Positions 58,217-64,000 of a DNA stretch of 64,000 bases are shown one piece after another. Each line of letters opens with the position of its first letter. Position 1 is the stretch's first letter. Location of the stretch: the NCBI GenBank assembly GCA_001683735.1, contig LUGG01000027.1, positions 700,049-764,048 on the forward strand. The letters are read 5' to 3'. Position numbers and translations under genes: made by a program. A model generated the notes under the pieces. That model worked only from the letters and a program-made list of their open reading frames with translations. It did not search any database and was not told the DNA's origin. This stretch comes from Grifola frondosa (lineage: Eukaryota > Basidiomycota > Agaricomycetes > Polyporales > Grifolaceae).

Positions 58217-61162
58217 ATGTCCGCAAAAATTGTTTTCTCCCAGACAGAGCTCGCAGAGTTAAATAGTGCCGCAGAAGAGCACTCTATCGGTTTGAAATCT
58301 GAACGGAACGTCCTCCGGAAAAATCTAGCTGTTAAATTCTGTACTGCTCGGGACGAAAGCGATGAGGAATTCAAACACAAAATTTTACAGGTTCTATTCC
58401 TATTTTCTCTCACATCTCACCTTTGACCTATCCATGTTGTAGGAGATAAGGAGATGGTTTTCGAAGAAAGAACGAGGAAACCATCGTCGTAAGGGAAAGT
58501 CGATGGATCCAAGTTATCTTCTCCGAAAGTGGACGCCATACAGAGTTTGGCGAGCAGAGCATTCTCGTGAGATCATCGAAAGAGCAAAGGAAATCAGCGG
58601 CGCTCAGCCCGGAGCGGATCGACGGTTCATCGAAGCGTATCAACCGGCGGCAAGTGAGCTTTGGAAGAAAGTTAGCAACGAAGAGCAAAAGGAATATAAG
58701 AGGACCGCGGAGAAATGGAACACGAAGGGACCTCCGGTAGCTATCCGACAAAGGTAAGTATTCAGTGTTCGGAGACATCTGTCATCATTTCACTGACCAG
58801 AAAATAGTGTTGCAGATGAGCAATTGGGGACATGTGTGCGAAATTTGCCCGGACCGTCAAAATGCAGACCGGTGCCAATATTTTTATGTTGACCGGTCAT
58901 GAAGATGCCACTGGAGATATGGTGGTCATCCGGTAAGCTACAGTGAATTGCTGAGAATGGCGGTGTTGACTTTTGTCCCGTGGACTAGCCATGATTTCAA
59001 TGACAAGTACAGTCAGTTAGGGCAGAAGTTCATCAACACGTTCCCGAAATGGGCAACAAACACGTATGCTTGTTGGGTAAAGTTCACCCGGAAGTGCTTC
59101 AGTACGTGATATCAACCGAGAAAGTAACCGTTCTGACCATCGGCTTCAGATCCGGAACGAGATCAAGATGAGAGCTCTGAGGATGACGAAGACCTCCGGC
59201 CTAAAACTGTGAAACCAAAACTCGCTCCGTATGCATTCAAACGAAATTCAAATGGAATCCCCATCATTCCGGACACCTTGGAGCTCAATCTGCTTGGGCT
59301 GCAGAATTTCATTCGAACCTTGTTTACCATTCATTGGAGTAAGTCTCAAGTGATCATATGGGTTCTCCGCCGATGATTACCTGTTCATAGATCTAGCTTG
59401 CGGAACTCTGTCAGGACGTGTGCCTTGGGACAGACTGAACAAAGACGGATTTCACCTGTATATTGAGTCCGGCTCACTCCCAGATGGGATGGTCATCTCG
59501 GACCCATCGAAGATCAAGAAGGATGATGCGGAGAACCTTCTCCGATATTGGCAGGAACGTCAGCAAAACTCAGACTTGGAATTTGTATTCCGGTTCAACC
59601 ATGGAATTGTCAACTCCACACGTCGACCGGCACTGTATGAGGTACTAGGGAACAGCGATGACGATGCAGATGATGAGATGCGTGGCAAAATGATACCACC
59701 CGAGAAGAATGCACCGTCATCTAGGCGAAGAAAAGGCAAAGGGAAGGCGCGAGCCATAATTCTGTCAGAAAGTGATCCGGACGTTGCAGGTCCTATCCCC
59801 CATGTCGATCCGGAGTCTCACACCGGAAATCGACAGGACTCTCCTGGATCTGTGATAGAGCCATTGAAGATTCCGGAGAAAGAGGTCCGGATTGCAACAA
59901 ACCAGCCTCCGTCATGGGCTGGGGAGGCGATAGGAAAACGCCGCATTTTCTTAAACTCACTCTCCGAGGAAGGTCTGTATCAAACATTAGTAAGAGTCAT
60001 CTTGCAGGCCAAGGTAAGCTAGTTGTGTGTGTCAATGATGGTATCCTTGAGCTTTCATTCAGGGATCACTGGACGTTAACCGGAACGAGGCGCCGGGGAG
60101 CTCATGGGCAAACTGGAAATACAAGCATCAGTGGCTCCCGGAGGAGTTTCATCGAAACTCAGATCACCTCATGGACATCACCAAGTTTTGGACGTTCGAA
60201 ATCGAGGCTTACAGAAGTCAGACGAAGCGTATTCACGTGGAAGATGTCGTCCGAGGGGCGCTGACTTTTGGACTTGTGCTCCGGGACCTCCATCGTTCGC
60301 AATTCTGCATTGCAGACCCAGATGAAGACATCCCCACCAAATTCCCTGCATACATATCTAGCACGGTCCATGCATTCCACAGTATCACGATTATCACTGA
60401 TTTATGTGGGAAATTGGTCCGGGCATGGTGGAACGTGATGACATGGAGGCGGTCCCTCATCAACATGGAAAACCACTTCAGAGCTCTTCACAAGCAGTCA
60501 TTCAATCCACGAGATATCGTGTGGAGTCTCCACCGATACCTGGTCCATCCGGGATACAGCAGGAGGACTCTCCGAAGATCAATGGTGCATCTGGAAGAGA
60601 CTGCTTGGAGTGGTCTCCGATACCCAGTCTGTCCCAAATACAGCAGCGTGGCCCTTCACAGACCAATGGCGTACCCGGAAGACGTATCCCAGAATCGCAT
60701 ACCGCCGACATGTTTGGCCCGTTGATGGCTGACTTTGCTATCGCCATCGAGTCCATCTCATCAGCACGCAACAACACGGCCAATCGAAATGTATTTGATG
60801 ACGATGGAGGATTGGGTACGCCCACAAGTCGAGTCGTGCACATGCCAGCCATCCAGGAGATGTCAGGCTCCTCCGCTCCGCCGGAAGCTTTAGATGCCGC
60901 TGTGATACAAAACACACCGGAGAAATATGGTCTGAAAACTAGGAAAAGAAAAATCGTTCCGGTCGTCGAGATCTCACCCTTAAAACGCCGTAAAGTGAAG
61001 GCGGAACCTAGAATAGGTGGCATCATTACTCGGAGCAAAGCTAGGGACCAAAAGAGGGTGACTCGGAGTGTTGCAGCAGCGACTGGTGTGAGAATCCTTG
61101 CCCCGATGGACGTTGGTGCTCGGAAACATAATTTGAAAGGGAGAAAAGCGGGGAGAAAGTAG
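58217..61162 (+). CDS. Large basic protein with HMG-like segment, probable KDZ passenger gene
   Basis: Start MSAKIVFSQTELAELNSAAE (58217). Exon 2 (58443-58753) has a segment like an HMG-box helix pair (FIEAYQPAASELWKKVSNEE, QKEYKRTAEKWN). Then come KMQTGANIFMLTGHEDATGD, NDKYSQLGQKFINTFPKWAT, a Glu/Asp-rich hinge, LNLLGLQNFIRTLFTIHW, DAENLLRYWQERQQNSDLEF and WLPEEFHRNSDHLM. The C-terminal 250 residues are Ser/Pro-rich and end in nuclear-signal clusters (KTRKRKIVPVVE, PLKRRKVKAE, KGRKAGRK). Six or more GT-AG introns. Frame changes occur near 58835 and 60430. I infer a chromatin or DNA-binding role; no firm domain match. Confidence 0.55.
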
Positions 61163-61732
61163 TTCCAAGTGTGAACACTACTGGAGCAATGTCTTCAGCT
61201 TATGGTAGAATCGATTTGCTTCATCTAATCTTGTATGCTGAGGGGACGTCTTCGATGCAGGAGGAGATTGGCCAGGCCCAGTTCGACCAGGTGGCTAGTG
61301 CACACATCGCTGCCCGGAATATATTTTGAGCGGCAGTTGCTCGAAATATGAGGTAAGAAGGGATGGTGGACGAATTAAATAGAAGTAGCACAAAACGTGA
61401 CAAGAGCTAGACAGACGTAAGACTGATAAGGACGAAAGCTCGGTCGGGAGATGCAGACTGACAGCTTACCTGGTAGGTGCGAGCCGGAGGATGAAAGCGA
61501 GGCTTACACCGCTCTCTCGCTCAGCTGCAGTCAGGTAGGGTGCACCGTGCTCCACAACTGAGGGTCCGCTCCGATTTAGATTGGGCGGGACGAAGATTTC
61601 GCCAGTGCGCAGGTGGCGCTGTGAGTCCGGAGCGATGCTGGGACAGTGAATTATTCGATTAAATTCATGTAAAAATCATTCTTTAACTTCATTGAAACGG
61701 AAATGAGTATCTTTGGATTTACATATGACGAA
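61163..61732. other. No gene seen
   Basis: Between the stop at 61162 and the converging minus-strand gene; short ORFs only. Confidence 0.4.
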
Positions 61733-63017
61733 CTACTCCGCGTCATCCATGTCCAATCCGTCTCGTTCGATGGCAATGCTACGACTCTCCATCCATTCCT
61801 CATACTTCTGCTGTGCCACGCCAATCTCGGACCAAGAAATCAAGTCGTCCACGAGATCAGGGTGACGGTAGACTGCGCTTTCGACAGCATCCGTCGCGGT
61901 TCCGCATCCTCGGTCATGGATCATTTTCGCGATCCGCCTCAATTCCCGGTCCCAGCTGCGCGTGCGAATGAGTTCACGCCGGAACCATGCCAATCCCTCT
62001 GACCGAACTCGAAGAACTCCGATTGGCGGCAAGGTTCCTGAAAGGTCAAGGAAGGCAGGATGGACCTCACTCTGCCACCCGAGTTCCTCACCATCCTTCG
62101 CCCCAGTGCGACGGTTGAAGAATGGCAGCTCCGGCGGTGTTCCGCCAAGAACGCCATCCCGCTCCTCATCGTCCCTCCTTCAGGTGGTCCACGATTGATC
62201 CGGATGAGAACATTGAGAATTTCGTCTCGGAGTTCGGCTGATGCCTTTGCTTGGTCCTATCGACAAGAGTCAGATATGACGATGGGGAATGAAATAGCCT
62301 ATGCACCGAAGCAGAGGACGTCCCAACCAGGGGCTCGCCATGATTCGTGGTCGAGGTTCCAGATCGATCGATGTATCGGTCTGGTGGGGAGTCGGTCTGC
62401 CAGCTGGGAAAGTCGATCTGAGTCTCAGGTTGATCCTATGGACAGAAGTCAGCAGCTGGATGTGAAGCGAGAGAAGAACTGACTATGATGGACGTATCAC
62501 TCTGGGGCTCCGGGGCAATGTGTAGAGTTTGAACTGGTCCAGCGTGGTCAGCTGGGGACTGCAGAGGAACATCACTGGGGGGGCATAGTAAACCAGTGGA
62601 CCGAAACGCTTCGTCGTTGCCGGTCGGACCATGCATCTCGGCATCCAGCTCATCCGATCCTCGGGATGAGTCCAGTTCTTGATAACGGCCCAGCGGGGAG
62701 TCGGAGGAAAATGCGATGGTGGGCAGCGCATTGCCGGACTGCACATCTTGACTAACGCGGGGCGGCGAATTCGTCCTCACCTGCATCTCGCCACCCAGCT
62801 CATCCGATCCTGGGGATGAGTCCAGTTCTAAATAACGGCCCAGCGGGGAGTCGGAGGCAAACACCATGGGGCGAAGTGTATCATCGGACTGGAATTGCTG
62901 ATCATCTCGGGGCGGCGAGTTCGTCCTCATCGGCATGTCAACGTCCGGGCCATCATCGACGTCGGAATCCTCATAGCGATCCGGCGGGGAGTCTGTTTTC
63001 CATGCGTCAACTTCCAT
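61733..63017 (-). CDS. Acidic protein with an internal ~50-residue duplication, exons uncertain
   Basis: The first exon (63017 to ~62460) starts MEVDAWKTDSPPDRYEDSDV. It contains two tandem units, each MxxRTNSPPR...SDSPLGRYxELDSSxGSDEL..EM, Asp/Ser/Pro-rich. Downstream minus-strand segments (62032-61733) read GLAWFRRELIRTRSWDRELR, DAVESAVYRHPDLVDDLISW and a short acidic end. Joining them requires introns with typical acceptors that I could not fix. No known domain. Possibly a regulatory or nuclear protein of the same transposon neighbourhood. Confidence 0.45.
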
Positions 63018-63478
63018 AGGAACGTCTTGAACAGAAAAAATTAGTGGTAGTGAAATTGAAGTAAATTCCGGACTACCTCCGGAAGCTCCTGTTAACCGTA
63101 CGAAACGTCAGACGATATTTCGAGAACGAGGTATGAAAAATGACCTAGTGCAGAATGCATCAAAGGCATAGAGAGAAATTGTTATGTCGGACTGGCACAG
63201 AGATCTGCTTCACTGGCAGGCTTACTTTGTTGCATTTTCAGAAAGAAAGCGCTTGAAGGGATCTCCGGCCTGTGAGAGACTTTATGCGTCCCGCGTTACC
63301 AAGTTTACGTCAGAATCTAATTTAGGTGTATCTCGGCACATCGCATACTCACACGTGATCCGGACCGTGTGGTTGTCAAATAGCCCGCTTAGTTTGAGCT
63401 CCCGGCTGGTCTACTTCGTCCTCTTTTAACGGTGTTACCACTCCTGCTGTCTGAATTTCCGTTTGTCCTGCTGTCACC

Positions 63479-64000
63479 ATGTCTGAAACCGTCCTCCCTA
63501 TCGAGGTATCTGAACAATTCAAAGCCTTCGAGGCTATCACCGTGCGTCTCTGCGATGAGTTCGACCACCGTCCCGCTCCGGACGCTGCCGACTATAAAGA
63601 TCGTGAATCTGCATGGTGGGTCGAAATGGTATATTTCTACCTTTTTTTGTTTATGAAATTGCCCTCACTCACATTCTAACAGACTAAGCTATACAACCAG
63701 GCAGACTCCGTTCGCCTTCGCACCGGCTTTTTCTACTCCTTCCCAGAGATTCTGGTCAGCGCCCTTGTCGAAGGACTCACCGCCTTTCAAGCCCAGAGCG
63801 CCAAAATGGGCCAATGTACGATACAACGACCGTCGGGCCACGCTCAACAAGTGGCGCAAGAATTGGCGTCCTGGACCGCTGGTCAGATCCACCGCTGACG
63901 GAGGCGACTCCGTGGCAGCCGAAGTGAACACTGCACCGAACGATGTTGTCATGGCGGACCCATTGGTCGTGGCACCCCCATGGATGTCCCAAGGAGGTGA
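63479..64000 (+). CDS. Unknown protein, 5' part, runs off the right edge; related to the 46.2 kb gene
   Basis: Exon 1 (63479-63628) encodes MSETVLPIEVSEQFKAFEAI to ESAWWVEM. Intron 63629-63682. Exon 2 has LRTGFFYSFPEILVSALVEG and, once one extra A in the run at ~63804 is removed, WANVRYNDRRATLNKWRKNW, open to the end of the window. The position of the first intron after ...EM and the following PE.LV..L..G block parallel the gene at 46219. No known domain. Confidence 0.5.

Overview
The window looks like a transposon-rich segment of a filamentous basidiomycete (Agaricomycete) genome. The evidence is a set of multi-exon genes with many 45-70 nt GT-AG introns, fungal-type host genes (a flavin-dependent halogenase, an ARO8-like aminotransferase, alpha/beta-hydrolases, an F-box relic, a SUN-domain protein, a GH78-like glycosidase, a protein kinase), chromodomain Ty3/Gypsy elements, and a KDZ DNA transposase next to a TET/JBP dioxygenase.

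Left part (1-16.2 kb). A minus-strand Ty3/Gypsy gag-pro runs off the left edge; gag and protease are joined by a textbook -1 frameshift signal. Next come a 12-exon halogenase (minus), an aminotransferase (plus), an alpha/beta-hydrolase, a second partial hydrolase and an F-box relic. The stretches between them are mostly without recognisable genes.

Middle (16.2-37 kb). An almost intact 8.0 kb chromovirus (16239-24250, TSD CCGGG, minus strand) carries gag, protease, RT, RNase H, integrase and chromodomain. It also has an extra third ORF in env position whose predicted membrane anchor is encoded by the U3 of the 3' LTR. Host genes follow: SUN domain, a coiled-coil protein of 316 aa, GH78-like, and a 5'-truncated kinase. 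A 3.6 kb gag/protease-only LTR element (33271-36853, TSD GACTG) shares LTR features, polypurine tract and primer arrangement with the chromovirus and looks like its non-autonomous partner. Both appear to self-prime reverse transcription: the predicted 5' end of each transcript is complementary to its own PBS, with two compensating changes between the elements.

Right part (37-64 kb). This is a KDZ-transposon neighbourhood. A KDZ transposase (49.6-53.2 kb) directly follows a TET/JBP-family 2-oxoglutarate/Fe(II) dioxygenase (53.2-54.3 kb) on the same strand. Around them lie decayed TET and KDZ copies, a hAT-like MITE, dispersed ~0.6 kb repeats, and several unnamed gene families that recur here. 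These are a three-member 'RAWSG/HWWN' family with RGRP (AT-hook-like) tails, a pair of small proteins with a shared intron position, and a large basic nuclear-type protein with an HMG-like segment. I infer that these are passenger genes of the KDZ element family.

Caution. Nearly every host and transposon gene contains one or more single-base indels in short homopolymers. The two LTRs of each young element differ by about 5 and 9 small indels but no clear substitutions. This points to residual consensus errors in the assembly rather than mass pseudogenisation, so 'broken' calls here should be treated carefully.
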